Shown: positions 1 to 9,430 of the stretch, piece after piece
How the letters are laid out: every line of letters begins with the position of its first letter
How positions within the stretch are numbered: the stretch's first letter is position 1
NCBI GenBank assembly: GCA_963785755.1
Contig: CAWAXG010000038.1
Span: forward strand, 5,074-69,073
Direction of reading: 5' to 3'
Length of the DNA: 64,000 nt
Source of the DNA: JACCXG01 sp963785755
Lineage (GTDB): Bacteria > Acidobacteriota > Vicinamibacteria > Vicinamibacterales > 2-12-FULL-66-21
The notes under the pieces: generated by a model
The model's input: the letters and a program-made list of their open reading frames with translations, nothing else
The model's database searches: none
What the model was told of the DNA's origin: nothing
Translations under genes and position numbers: made by a program

Positions 1-2
1 CG

Positions 3-415
3 GATCGGACAGGCCAGTTCGAAATCTATGTGCGTTCTCTTGACAACATCGACGCCGGAGAATGGCCCGTAAGCAGACAGGGTGGGATATCGGCGAGATG
101 GTGGGCTGATGGAAAGGAAATCTTCTACTGGCGAGCCAACGGAGCGACGGTATAGGTCATGGCCGCCCGAATCCTTCCGAACGCCACGTTTCAGATGGAA
201 GGGCCGCCACAAGAGCTTTTTAGCGGGTCGTTTGACGCTCCGGGCTGGGAATGGGACCCATTGTTCGACGTTGCTCCCGACGGACGGTTCCTGATGATGA
301 AAGCTCATGGCACGACAGCTCGGCCGCAAATCCCATCGTGACCAACTGGTTCGAGGAACTGAGACGGCTCCGTACCGGGAGATTGATTGTAAATCCTCGC
401 CCTGACCCGTGGTGA
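3..415 (+). pseudogene. C-terminal remnant of a PD40-type Ser/Thr kinase
   Basis: The frame entering from the window edge reads DRTGQFEIYVRSL and KEIFYW, the signature of the last propeller blades of acidobacterial Ser/Thr kinases with PD40 repeats. It meets TAG at 153-155, continues in the same frame through MAARILPNATFQ, PPQELF and APDGRFLMMK, then needs a one-base shift near 305-315 to give VTNWFEELRRL, the usual C-terminal motif of this family, before TGA at 413-415. An in-frame stop plus a frameshift suggests a decayed gene or sequence errors. The kinase domain lies outside the window. Assignment rests on similarity to the family pattern and to the intact kinase near 56.6-59.3 kb. Confidence 0.6.
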
Positions 416-535
416 TCCTCGCCGCCGAGGCAGAGAGGACGAAGGACTACGCCGTGACGGCGGTCAGCAGGGCGTCCGGGACCGCAGCCTTGTGGACAAC
501 CACTGAGCCTTGGTGAGAACTCGCGGCGGACGCAA

Positions 536-970
536 TCAGCTAATCCCCTCGGCGTGCGAAGAGGCTCGCCGCCGTCGGGGGCTCGTCTCCAACTGGCCGT
601 GTGGGGGCGTCGCGCCGCATTTCTCTACTTGCAGCTGGCGCGTAGCCCGATAGTGACCCGGACGCGCTGCTCCGGCAGGCGGAGGATGACGTGTCCTCAT
701 TCGGTGACGGGGCGTGCGACAGTTCAGAGACGCGTACCGGAATGTGCCGCACCAAGTTCTGCTCAAGACGGCGCGAGCCCAATATCGCCAGATGGTGAAG
801 ACGACACTCTCCACGGGGACTGCTGGATTCAGCCTTCGAGCCTGCGCGAGGAGGCTGGGGAAGTCGCGCACCATGTGCTCCGGCAGGGTCACGACAGCCT
901 CGGGATAGTCGCGTAACCCAAGGAACCACAATTTGATGCGGGTCAGGCGCTCTGCATATGGGTACGAGTT
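536..970 (-). pseudogene. Possible coding remnant, unknown function
   Basis: The frame opening after TAA at 971-973 starts with a protein-like stretch (YAERLTRIKLWFLGL, RDYPEAVVTLPEHMVRDF) and then becomes arginine/proline-rich, as expected when a real frame runs into a shifted one. No Shine-Dalgarno or convincing start codon is visible. I do not recognise the family. It may equally be a chance open frame. Confidence 0.25.
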
Positions 971-1182
971 TTACTCACTTGTCACTCACCGGAGGCGTCC
1001 GCTACGACGCGGGAAGGACGTCTCGCTTGAAACGTCGCGTTGCGGAAATTTGTAAGACCCCCCTCACGGGATAAGAACCCGGGTCTCCCCCGGAACTCCC
1101 CCGCAGCAGCTGTCGGCGGCCGCATAAGGCCGGGCGGCCTCATTGCGAATCGTGTGGCAGCCTGCACATTGGGGCGAGCACG

Positions 1183-1990
1183 TCACGTCGCCGCCTCGAT
1201 GTCTCCCGGCACCGTCGACCGGTTCCGACTCCCGGAGGGGGATTGAATCTCGAGCATTCGAGACGGCTTTTCCTGAGCCACGGCAGGTCGGCAGGTTGGC
1301 GCGGACGGCGGGACTTTTCCGAACACTGCGCTATTGGACCTGCTCCGTCGGTTGTAATCTGTGGCTGTGGTGCTCATGAGCGGGTGCGGCGACGGCAGAT
1401 TTTCTCCCGAGAACTCCTTGTCCTCCGCTTGGACCCTCTCGGGAATGGGATCGGGCTTGCCGCCCTCAGGATACAGGTTGTAGAGCCAAGCGGACACGCC
1501 GCCCTTGCTTGGATCGACGCGCGGAGATGAGCGCCAGCCCGGCGATCTGCGTCGACCTGATCGGGATCACCGGGCAGCTTGACTTCGATGAACCGGTGCT
1601 CGCCATTCACAATCAACCAGAATCGGGCGGAACAGCTTCTGCCTCCGAGTCGCACTTCGCGGAGGGCGAGCGCGCGCGACGAGAGTTCCAAAACAGACGG
1701 AAAGTGCTCCTTGAGCGCGGCCCTGAATTCGACCCGTCAGGAGAGCCGCCTCTCGCGGGCCACGACGTGAGCCACTTGAACGACCCGTACCAGCCGAGTT
1801 CAGGATCAACTCAGTCACGAAGGCTTCGCCGAAGAAACGCCGCCCAAGCTTCTTTCGATTGCGAATCTTTTCTTCCAGTATGCGTCGCAGGAATGACGAC
1901 CGGCGCAACGCCCGCGCGTGAGTTTGTAGGGGTCGCCCCTCCACTGTTGCGTTCGTTGCAGGGGAAGGCGAGCGACTGAATATACCAGGT
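1183..1990 (-). pseudogene. Frame-broken gene remnant, unknown function
   Basis: Protein-like segments follow one another on the minus strand in changing frames: EEKIRNRKKLGRRFFGEAF, then DPELGWYGSFKWLTSW, then EFRAALKEHFPSVLELSSRA, then IVNGEHRFIEVKLPGD, then SAWLYNLYPEGGKPDPIPE. Order and spacing are consistent with one protein of roughly 250 residues interrupted by several indels. The segment RFIEVKLPGD recalls the strand and Lys motif (EVK) of nuclease-fold domains, but this is too weak to name a family. No intact start or stop can be defined, so the bounds are approximate. Confidence 0.35.
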
Positions 1991-2097
1991 GCCCGTTTCA
2001 TACAGAGCCCTGATAGCGGTTCGCCTCGTGTGATGCAAGAACTTGCAAGCGGTCTACAGGACCTTCCGCCACAACCGACCACGACCGGCCGCCATGC

Positions 2098-2146
2098 GGG
2101 ACAGCCGACCTCATTTTACCGAGGTCGGCTGCGATCTGGCTGTCCC
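2098..2146. repeat. Compound palindrome
   Basis: AGCCGACCTC at 2103-2112 is the exact reverse complement of 2121-2130, with an 8-base AT-rich loop. An alternative outer stem pairs GGGACAGCC (2098-2106) with GGCTGTCCC (2138-2146). No T-run follows, so it is not a standard terminator. Function unknown. Confidence 0.6.
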
Positions 2147-2389
2147 TTGGCTGTAGCCTCAGGAGCTTGGCGCGAACATCGGATGCGTGAGGGCAACGTC
2201 CTTAACAGCAAACGGCCAGCCCGTTGGCCCTGTGCCAGACTTTTGTGCCGACTGCGATGGGGCAGAGCGGGGGAATTCAGGGCAATCTCGGAGAATCGGC
2301 CGATGAGACGATTGCCGGTCGGTGTTCGGACGAACCGTGCAAAAATCAGCCAATAAATTCGAGATTGAATCCGCCCGTGGAATCAGATT

Positions 2390-2466
2390 TGGTCGGGGCG
2401 ACTGGATTCGAACCAGCGACCCCCTGCGCCCAAGGCAGGTGCGCTACCAGGCTGCGCTACGCCCCG
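2390..2466 (-). tRNA. tRNA-Pro (anticodon TGG)
   Basis: Read on the minus strand this folds as a complete cloverleaf: acceptor CGGGGCG pairing with CGCCCCG, D-arm GCGC/GCGC, anticodon stem CCTGC/GCAGG with loop CTTGGGC (anticodon TGG), and T-arm with TTCGAAT. Discriminator A is at 2393 and the 3' CCA is encoded at 2390-2392, giving 74 nt plus CCA. It reads CCA and probably other CCN proline codons. The 5' end is two bases from the stop codon of the GNAT acetyltransferase gene. A TATAAT box lies inside that gene, eleven bases upstream. Confidence 0.96.
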
Positions 2467-2468
2467 AC

Positions 2469-2984
2469 TCAGCCTGCATTATACCGGCCCTCCCCTACCT
2501 GCCGCTCGACGATCACCACGTCCCGCCACTCCCCGTCCAGGCGCCCGTGCCGCTCGTAGATGCCGACCTCGCGAAAGCCCAATGATTTCAGCAGCGCGCG
2601 GCTTGGCTGGTTCTCCACGAATACCCGCGAGACCAGCTTCCAGAAGCCGGCTTGCCTGCACGCCTCGATCAGCGCCTCCATCGCCAGCCGGCCCGCTCCG
2701 CGGCCGCGGTGCTCGCGGGATGTGTACACGGAGAACTCCGCGACCCCGTCGTAGCACTCGCGCGGGCGGTAGGTTGACGTGCTGGCGAAGGCGATGATGG
2801 CGTTGGCGTCTTCGACGACGAGGATTGGATGGCGGCCGTCGAACCAGCGCTCGATGTCAGCGGGCTCGCGAGGCCGAGTCTCGAACGTCGCGAGGCGATC
2901 CGCGATCCCCTCGTTGTAGATCCGCGCGATGGCCGCGCAGTCGGCGGGAGTTGCGGGGCGTGAGGTCAAGGTCGGTGAAGGCAC
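2469..2984 (-). CDS. GNAT N-acetyltransferase, phosphinothricin/arsinothricin (PAT/ArsN1) type
   Basis: A 171-residue single-domain GNAT enzyme predicted to transfer acetyl from acetyl-CoA to a small amine. The N-terminus (RPATPADCAAIARIYNEGI, ATFET) and the acetyl-CoA loop HRGRGAG at residues 92-98 match phosphinothricin and arsinothricin acetyltransferases of the PAT/ArsN1 group. The C-terminal LGFREVGIYERHGRLDGEW is also typical. Length is normal for the family. The start is GTG with only weak upstream purines. The 3' end runs into the tRNA-Pro gene, so read-through transcripts would contain both. The substrate cannot be read from sequence: it could be a herbicide-like amino acid, methionine sulfoximine or another amine. 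A 24-bp piece of the 3' region is duplicated near 7.2 kb. Confidence 0.88.
   Translation of the reverse strand: MPSPTLTSRPATPADCAAIARIYNEGIADRLATFETRPREPADIERWFDGRHPILVVEDANAIIAFASTSTYRPRECYDGVAEFSVYTSREHRGRGAGRLAMEALIEACRQAGFWKLVSRVFVENQPSRALLKSLGFREVGIYERHGRLDGEWRDVVIVERQVGEGRYNAG
2478..2483 (-). promoter_or_regulatory. -10 box for tRNA-Pro inside the GNAT coding sequence
   Basis: A perfect TATAAT on the minus strand ends eleven bases before the mature tRNA 5' end, placing the predicted start about five bases upstream of the tRNA. The box forms the Tyr-Asn codons of the last residues (RYNAG) of the acetyltransferase. No good -35 hexamer is visible 17 bases further upstream. Confidence 0.55.
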
Positions 2985-3031
2985 CTTGGTCTGTCTGTCG
3001 TCACGGCAGGCCTGGGACCTGGGTGGGCTTC

Positions 3032-3149
3032 GTGATCGGTGATCAGTGATCGGGGATCACGGAGGACTCGCATCGCGGGGTTGTAGCGCAGGCCCGAGCC
3101 CCGAAACCACCCCTGACCCGTGATCACCGATCCCCGATCACCGATCACG
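3032..3149. repeat. GATC-word array hairpin (family A)
   Basis: Left arm 3032-3060 iterates GTGATCGG-like words. Right arm 3120-3148 carries the inverted words (CCGATCAC). Between them is a GC-rich core of about 60 bp. The arms are nearly complementary over 29 bp. Related word arrays occur near 7.3, 26.85, 32.3 and 44.0 kb, always between genes. The element occupies most of the gap between the GNAT and PKD genes, where no open frame looks genuine. Confidence 0.75.
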
Positions 3150-3283
3150 AAACCGCCCAGATCGCGAGCCCCCAGTCGAGACGCGCACCGACAACAGCGT
3201 AACCCAACAAACCGAGGGCGCCGCGGTCATACGCCGCGACGCCCTCCCTTGCACCGATCGAAGCTGAACTCAGGAGCGTCCCG

Positions 3284-5861
3284 TCACGCCCCCGTCAGGC
3301 TCAGATAGACCTGCTGCAGCAGCGTAATCAGTGCATCCACGTTGACAGCCCCTTTGCTCTTCGCGTCCTGGACCCAGGTGACCGTCACCAGAACGAACGC
3401 GGCCGCCGCGTCGGGTTGGTTTTCTGCGAGCATCCGCAGCGCGCCGTCGGATGCGCTGCCGTGCCCGACGATCCCGATGCGCGCCTTGCCGAGCGACGCG
3501 CGCACGGCGGGTTTCGTGGCGTTGGCAATCGCCGCGTCGAGCAGCGTGAGGGCTTCCTGCAGCGCTTCGGCCGGCGTCAGCAGGCGCACGGGCATCGACA
3601 CCTCGCCAGTGCCCTTGTCATCGTCAGTCACGGCCAGCTTCAGCTCGAGCTGACCGCTGACCATATAGCGGTGAGTGTGCGCGAGGGTGCCGGTCGCCCC
3701 GCCGAACGCGTCGGTGAACGACGAGAATGCTGTCTGATTCTCGACGACGTTGTCGCCCCAGTTCACCTGGGCAGTCTGGTGATCCGGACGGCCGGGATCG
3801 GTGAACGATGCGCTCATCGTGAGCGGTGTGTTGACGAGCGCGAAGGAGACGTCGACGCCGATCCGCTGGCCGGCGCTGTTCTTGAGCTGGAAGCCGGCAA
3901 TCGCGGGCGCGACGTTGCGAACCGTGACCGCCGCCGTACCGTTCAGCTGATTCCCGCCGACGGGATGCACCGCGCGCACCGGGATGCTGAACGAAACGTC
4001 CCCATCCAGGGTTCTGGCATCGAACTCGGTGGACGAGCCGACGGTTTCGTAGCCGCCATCGCCGTCGCGATCCCACAGGACGTCGAAGGGCGAGTGATAG
4101 TACGAGTCGCAGGCCGGAAGAAAGTCGACGCCGCTGGTCCGCTTGTCCATGTCGACGGTGCCGGAGTCGTCCTTGATCAGCGTGAGGTCGGGATTGCCGA
4201 GGGGACCGCCAAATCCAGCCAGCGTTCGCAGATAAGGCACGTCACTCTGATCGTAGACGTCGTCGGCCACTGCCAGCGCGTTGCAGAAGAGCGGCGCGAA
4301 ATACTTCCAGGACTGCGTGAGCTGGTAGTAGCCGAACGGCCCTTCGAAGAGCCAGAGTTGGTTGTAGTCGTCGAGGACGTAGTCGTCGTAGTCGACGACG
4401 ACATAGTGGCCGTCGTACTGCGGCTCGGTGAAGAGCTGCATCCACGCTTTTGTCGCTGGCTGCTTCGCCGCCGCGCTCAGCGTGCCGACGCTCCCCTCGT
4501 CGACGGTGAACGGACCATTCACGGTGAGGGTCGGCAGCAGCGTGGGACTTCCGTCACGGACCATGTTGCGGTGACGCCACTCGCCCATCTTCACGGTGCC
4601 GGACGGGCCGTCGTTGTCGTGCTCTGTCGCATAGAGGAGCAGCTCCTGGCTCGGACTCACGTAGAACGTCGACGCCGCAGCGAAGTTGGCGAGCCGGTCG
4701 CCGCCGAAGCTGGGGTTCGAAATCATGTGGCGCGTCGAGACATGCGCCAGCCGGACCTGCCCGCCGGGCAGGCAGAGCGGAGTGTCACACTCGACTCGGT
4801 ACAGGTCCATGAAGTCGTCGCCCCAGATGCGTCCGCGGCTGCCCGCAAGAAACAATGCGCCGTTGATGCTGCCTTCGCGAATGAACTGGAGCGTCTGGTG
4901 CGGGTTCCCGTTGCCGCCTCCCGTGGTGGGCCAGTTGGCGCCCGACTGCACTTCGTCAGGCGATAAGCAGCGGCTGCCCCAGCGGACCGAGCCGGGATAA
5001 CACAGGAACTCGGGCTCCTGGGGATCGGTCTGAAAGAGGGGATCGGCCTGCCACGCATCAAGGGGCACCCACGACAGAGTGTCATTCATAAGGTCGGTGA
5101 GCGTGCTCCGATAGAACTGCAGCTTCTCATTGCTGCCGCCCGTCACCATCATCAGATAGTGGCCGTCGGCGAGCTGCGTGAGCGCAACCAGACCGGCCTT
5201 CTCACCCACCTCGGATTCAATTGGGAAGGTGCTCCTGATCTCAGGGTTGATTGGATCCTTCATATTGATGATCAACACGATCGTTTTCGGAAGGCTCGAC
5301 ACGTAGGGGTGCTCGACGGCGAGCGCGAGCATGTGGCCGGAGGTCTGCATTCCGCCGGGATGGCCGTAGTAGGGGAAACCCGATGCCGGGCTGGAACTTG
5401 AACCAGGTGGCGACGCGATCGCGCGGATCGGGCGGCGTCACGTCGATGCCGTGGCCCTTCGTCTGCCGATTGCTGCGAAACCGCTCGCCATGCGTATCCC
5501 GCGATCCCATGCGGACGACGATGAAGTTGCCGTGCCCCGTCTCGCCGGGCGAATCGTCGCAAACCGGATCATCGGGACCGGGAACGTCGGGCGTGTTGCC
5601 GCTGCGCGTGACGATCAGGTACGGCGTCCCGTCGGGGCCTTCGAGGCGCGCCAGCCCCTGATAGTGCTTGCACGTGCTCGGGTTCGGCGAGTCGGCGATG
5701 TCAAACCCGAGCGGATCGGCCCGCTGCGTCAGCGCGTTGAACTGCTCGACGACATTCGGCACGACCCAGGTGGCGGGGCGCTGCGCATGGGCAGGCACGG
5801 CAGCGCCCAATAACACCGGTATGAGCAGACTGATACGAGATATGAATGGACGATGAAACAT
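3284..5861 (-). CDS. Secreted protein with PKD domain (frameshifted)
   Basis: A large exported protein, about 855 residues when one frameshift is repaired. The start at 5861 has a good Shine-Dalgarno (GGAG, seven bases upstream) and a signal peptide ending AHA-Q at residue 26. The frame shifts in a run of four C on the coding strand (5372-5375): before it GIGFP, after it YYGHPGGMQTSGHMLALAV, so one extra C explains the break. The middle part repeatedly refers to beta-structured LVP/WD-like segments without a family I recognise. A PKD domain (VNWGDN, HRYMVSGQLELKLAVTDDD) lies near the C-terminus and is followed by an Ala-rich helical tail. Such proteins usually act outside the cell in binding or degradation; substrate unknown. 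Either a pseudogene or one sequencing error. Confidence 0.7.
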
Positions 5862-6187
5862 TGTGATCTCCTTTCATGATGGAGATCGAAAGGCCGGGAC
5901 CGAAGGCGACAAACTGGGGCAGACTCGGGGCTCCGGGGCGCGGAGCGCGAAGGCGGGGCTCCGATCGAGCCTGCCGCGCCGGCGCGGTTCGCAGACGGGA
6001 CTACGGGCTCGCTGGGGCACTGGCGGCTGCGTATCGGGAAGGAACTACACGCGGGTGTGCTGAGGTCGCACGCGTTGGTGTTCGCCCCGCGCGACCACGG
6101 ACTTGCGTCCTCGTCCCGAGATTTCTTGACCGCGATCAAGGCGCGGGGGTAGCCTCAGGCTCCACGCTCACACAGAAGGAGGTCGGC
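5862..6187. other. Divergent intergenic region
   Basis: 326 bases between the divergently read PKD and nuclease genes. No supported gene: an upstream in-frame extension of the nuclease frame exists but is arginine-rich and lacks a ribosome site. TTGACC at 6126-6131 could be a -35 hexamer for the nuclease, but the matching -10 position (GTAGCC) is poor. Confidence 0.4.
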
Positions 6188-7216
6188 ATGGCCGCGGGGC
6201 TCCTGGAAGTCGATGGCTCGATTGACATCGCGCAGTTCTGGCCGGTCGGCAGCTCCGATGCCGACACCTCACAGATGCGCGTCGACGTTGCAGGCGAGGT
6301 GTTCCGGTTTCGCCCCAACGACGATGCCCCGTTCCAGGTCACTCACGCGCTCGACAATGCCAGGGTGAAGGGCTCAGCGACGTACGATGCGATTCGGAAC
6401 GGCAAGATCACGGTTCGACTTCAGGGCATGGATGCTCCGGAGCTGCACTACCGGCCGACCGCCGCAAAGAAGAAGGCGGATCAGACCAAGGAGCAACACA
6501 CGCTCTACCTCAAATGGAACCTCGAGTTCCGTCAGTTCCTCGCCGAGACCTCGACGCTCGCCCTCGCCGGGTTCTTTCAAGGGATTGGTCCTGGCCCGAT
6601 CCAGTGCACGGTCCGGACTGCCGTGGACACTCCCGACGAGGTCTTCGACACGTACGGTCGCTTGGTAGGGGACATCTTCGTTCGTTCGAGTGGGAGTGAC
6701 GTCGACGTCAATCACTGGATCGTGGAGCACGGCTGGGCCTATCCAGCGTTCTACTCGTCGATGTCCGAGCTGGAGATCACGACGATCGTCGATCTTGCCA
6801 ATCAGGCGTTCGACGGTGGGCTGGGTGTCTGGCCGCATCTCGACGATTTCGCCAGAGCCGCTGATTTCGACATCGATCTGGTGTTCCGCGGCAAGGGTGT
6901 CGCACCAGATCCGCCGGCTGACGTGGGAAGCGTCGTCGTGCCGAAGCTCTTCCGGCGTCTGGCCGCCTACGTCGTCAACAAGAAGGCGAAGATGATCTCC
7001 GGCACGTTCGAGAGCTACCTGCGTTCGAAACGGAGCAGTGACAGCGTGCACCTCACGTCGGAGTTCCTGAGCCAGGGACCATCGGCCGCCCCGGTGCACT
7101 TCCTGGACGAGTTCGTCCAGAGCGGTTTCGTGACGGTCTGGCCGGAGGAACTCGTCTTCCGTGAGAAACCCTCCACGGTGGTAGGCCCAGGCGGCGCGCC
7201 CGTGACGTCGTTCTAA
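6188..7216 (+). CDS. Thermonuclease (SNase-like) family protein
   Basis: 342 residues; start chosen at the ATG preceded by AAGGAGG (six-base spacing), not at the longer upstream frame. The SNase-like OB-fold is visible as VRLQGMDAPELHY (residues 76-88) and YGRLVGDIFV (156-165), followed by DVNHWIVEHGWAYPAFY. By analogy with staphylococcal nuclease the catalytic triad would be Arg77, Glu85 and Arg158, so the active site looks intact and the enzyme should hydrolyse phosphodiester bonds. There is no signal peptide, unlike classical secreted SNases. The N-terminal 60 and C-terminal 120 residues (KLFRRLAAYVVNKKAK) are not part of the core fold and are unassigned. The gene is followed by a fragment copied from a GNAT gene and a GATC-word array. 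Confidence 0.8.
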   Translation: MAAGLLEVDGSIDIAQFWPVGSSDADTSQMRVDVAGEVFRFRPNDDAPFQVTHALDNARVKGSATYDAIRNGKITVRLQGMDAPELHYRPTAAKKKADQTKEQHTLYLKWNLEFRQFLAETSTLALAGFFQGIGPGPIQCTVRTAVDTPDEVFDTYGRLVGDIFVRSSGSDVDVNHWIVEHGWAYPAFYSSMSELEITTIVDLANQAFDGGLGVWPHLDDFARAADFDIDLVFRGKGVAPDPPADVGSVVVPKLFRRLAAYVVNKKAKMISGTFESYLRSKRSSDSVHLTSEFLSQGPSAAPVHFLDEFVQSGFVTVWPEELVFREKPSTVVGPGGAPVTSF

Positions 7217-7342
7217 GATGCCGACCTCGCGAAAGCCCAGGGTGCTTCCTATCGTCTCCTGCTTGGGCGCATGACGTCGTCGATCCGTGAAGCCGTCGGA
7301 GAATCCCCGATCCCCGATCCCCGATCCCCGATCACCGATCAC
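7216..7342. repeat. GNAT gene fragment and GATC-word array (family A)
   Basis: Bases 7216-7239 are identical to 2558-2581 inside the GNAT gene (codons for the LGFREVGI region), starting at the last base of the nuclease stop codon. A few further codons fit a decayed acetyltransferase end. From 7303 the words CCCCGAT and CACCGAT are iterated up to the 3' end of the next gene. It fills the short gap between the converging nuclease and PD40 genes. Confidence 0.7.
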
Positions 7343-7353
7343 GTCGCGAACCT

Positions 7354-8425
7354 TCAGTCCACCCACTCGCCGAGGAACACGTTCGTCTCCCCCTCCGCCG
7401 CGGCGCCGCGGTTAGAGGCGAAGACCAGGCGCTTGCCATCCGGCGAGAACATCGGGAACCCATCGAACGTGTCGTTGAACGTCACGCGCTCGAGGCCGGT
7501 GCCATCCACATTGATCAGATAAAGATCAAAATTCCGGCCCTTGGGATCGTGGATGTTCGACGAGAAGATCAGACGCTTGCCGTCGGGGTGCCACGACGGG
7601 GCGAAGTTCGCGCCGCCGAGTTTTGTCAGCTGCCGCAGGTTGCTGCCGTCGCGATTCATCACGAACAGTTCGAGCGACGTCGGGCGCCACAACCCTTCTT
7701 TCAGCAGCGTGCGGTAGTCGTCCAGCTCCTTGCCGGCGTCGAGCGGGCGGCCGCGGAACACGATTTGTTTTCCGTCGTACGAGAAGAACGGCCCGCCATC
7801 CGGTCCTGGGCGTTGCGTCAGGCGGCGCACGCCGGAACCGTCCGCGTTCATGGTGTAGATCTCCATGTCGCCGTCGCGCACGCTCGTGAATGTAATCAGG
7901 CCGTCCGGCGCAATCGTCGCCTCGGCGTCGTAGCCGGGCGTGCGGGTCAGGTTCTGCAGGTTCGTGCCGTCGGGGTTCGCGCGGTAGATGTCATAGCTCG
8001 GATAGATCGGCCAGACGTAGCCGCGCTCGAAGCTCGGGCGGGGTGGGCACTCCTTTCCCCCGTCGTGCGTCGACGCGAAGAGAATCTGATCGCCCTTCGG
8101 ATAGAAATAGCCGCACGTGGTGCGGCCGGTGCCGGTGCTGATGCGCCGCTGATCCGAACCGTCGATCCGCATGCTGTAAATCTGATCGCAGGGATAGCCG
8201 GCGCGGGTGGCCTGGAAGATCAGCCGCGAGCCGTCGGTCGAAAAATACGCTTCGGCGTTTTCGCCGCCGCTGGTCAGCTTCGCGAGGCTGCGCAGATGAC
8301 GTTCGGGTGGAGAGGAGGGTGGAGAAGCTGAGTCACCTTTGCGGCGCAGGGCCCTGCCCTGCTTGTGACGATGAGATGACGTAGAGAAACGCCGCGATCA
8401 GGATCGCGCTCGAGAACAGCTGCAT
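7354..8425 (-). CDS. Exported PD40/TolB-like beta-propeller protein (frameshifted)
   Basis: A propeller of PD40 repeats, about 357 residues once a frameshift is repaired. Repeats are clear: IYSMRIDGS, YDIYRANPDGTNLQNLT, EIYTMNADGSGVRRLT, ELFVMNRDGSNLRQLT and DLYLINVDGTGLERVT, each followed by a DG-R-I-F-S strand. The start at 8425 encodes a signal peptide (LFSSAILIAAFLYVISSSQA); the frame is then off by one, with an extra A in the AAA complementary to 8338-8340, after which ERHLRSLAKLTSGGENAEAY continues. A TAATCT box ends six bases before the ATG, so the mRNA is probably leaderless. Probably periplasmic and involved in protein interaction, as for TolB-type propellers; no catalytic residues seen. 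Confidence 0.72.
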
Positions 8426-8431
8426 CAGCTA

Positions 8432-8437
8432 AGATTA
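8432..8437 (-). promoter_or_regulatory. -10 box positioned for a leaderless mRNA
   Basis: TAATCT on the minus strand ends exactly six bases before the ATG at 8425, so transcription would start at the A of the start codon. There is no Shine-Dalgarno sequence upstream of this ATG. Confidence 0.4.
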
Positions 8438-8676
8438 GTCCATTCAGACGAGGCGGAGCGCCAATGCCGCGTGCTGTTCATCTGCCGGCACAATCGCATG
8501 CGCAGTCCAACTGCCGACGGATTTTCTGCAAGCGGCGAGGGCCTTGCAGCCGGCCGGCCTCTGACCGGCAGGCCCCCAAAAAAGTCCGGGTCGTAAACGA
8601 ACTCGGCTAATGGGCGTAGGTTCAGTAAGATCCGGGTGTTCGTCTTCCGCAGTGCGGAAGGGCGAAGTACTCCTCG

Positions 8677-9393
8677 ATGATTACACGCTTGTACACCTGT
8701 GTCCTGATTCGGACCGCGACCGTGCTCGGCATCGTGTCGCTGTGTGCAATCGTTGGCGAGCGTCCCTCGGCGGCGACCTCAGCGCAGGGAGGCCATGGCC
8801 GCATCGAAGGCCAGGTCCGGCTGGTGACGCCGCCCACCAATACGGTTCCGTCGGGCGTCTACCCGTCGCGGCGCGTCAGCCGCCCCGCTCCGAAATCGCC
8901 GGAGATCGCGAACGTCGTGGTGTTCCTCAAGAACGTCCCCCGGCACGGCGATCTGCCGGCTACGAACTCGACGATCGTGCAGAAAGACGAAGCCTTCGTC
9001 CCGCGCGTCGTCGCAATCACGCGCGGATCGACGGTGGAGTTCCCGAACTCCGATCCGTTCTTCCACAACGTGTTCTCGCTGACGCGCGGCGCAAGCTTCG
9101 ACCTCGGCCGTTATCCAAAGGGCGCGACGGAATCCCATCGGTTCACGAGGGCCGGACTCGTCAAAGTGTATTGCCACATCCATTCGCACATGTCGGCAAG
9201 CATCCTGGTCTTCGACCATACGTACTTCCGCATGCCGGCCGCGGACGGGAGCTTCGTCATCGACGACGTGCCGGCGGGCACGCATCAGATCTTCGCCTGG
9301 CACGAGCGCATCGGTGAAAACGAGACGACGATCAAGGTCGAGGCGGGCCGGACGGCGCGGATCGAGTTCGAGCTGCCGATGGATCAGCGATGA
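8677..9393 (+). CDS. Exported cupredoxin-like copper protein
   Basis: 238 residues with an N-terminal hydrophobic signal segment (residues 8-28). After a short carboxypeptidase-regulatory-like strand (GRIEGQVRL) comes a plastocyanin-like fold: FPNSDPFFHNVFS supplies His130, and VYCHIHSHM supplies Cys166 and His169/171 with Met172, as expected for a type 1 or related copper site. The C-terminal part (DGSFVIDDVPAGTHQIFAWHE) is again regulatory-like. Related proteins are often labelled methylamine utilization or plastocyanin-like and act as periplasmic electron carriers or copper binders. The outer-membrane barrel gene starts 37 bases downstream and is probably cotranscribed. Electron donor and acceptor are not evident. 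Confidence 0.8.
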   Translation: MITRLYTCVLIRTATVLGIVSLCAIVGERPSAATSAQGGHGRIEGQVRLVTPPTNTVPSGVYPSRRVSRPAPKSPEIANVVVFLKNVPRHGDLPATNSTIVQKDEAFVPRVVAITRGSTVEFPNSDPFFHNVFSLTRGASFDLGRYPKGATESHRFTRAGLVKVYCHIHSHMSASILVFDHTYFRMPAADGSFVIDDVPAGTHQIFAWHERIGENETTIKVEAGRTARIEFELPMDQR

Positions 9394-9430
9394 TGGCCCC
9401 GCGGCATCTGACCATAGTCAGGAGCTGAAC

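Larger units (their letters stand above)
416..2389. other. Gene-poor region with decayed coding fragments
   Basis: Nearly 2 kb with no convincing intact gene on either strand. Open frames here are short, overlap one another and have arginine/proline/serine-rich translations typical of chance frames at high GC. Two stretches on the minus strand (listed separately) have protein-like translations broken by frame changes, and a palindrome lies near 2.1 kb. Together with the broken kinase end at the left edge this looks like a degraded accessory segment ending at the tRNA-Pro gene. tRNA 3' ends are common integration sites, but I see no integrase and no second copy of the tRNA end. Confidence 0.5.

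Noticed and set aside
2390..2466. Integration site at the tRNA-Pro 3' end
   Set aside because: No integrase gene and no second copy of the tRNA 3' end was seen in the window, although the neighbouring region is decayed.
3416..4966. Long open frame on the plus strand opposite the PKD gene
   Set aside because: It is antisense to a gene with a signal peptide and PKD motifs, and its translation is rich in Arg, Val and Gly, as expected of a shadow at high GC.
5241..5861. Programmed frameshift in the PKD gene
   Set aside because: The C run is present but no stimulatory stem or overlapping stop arrangement is seen, and similar shifts occur all over the window without slippery sites.
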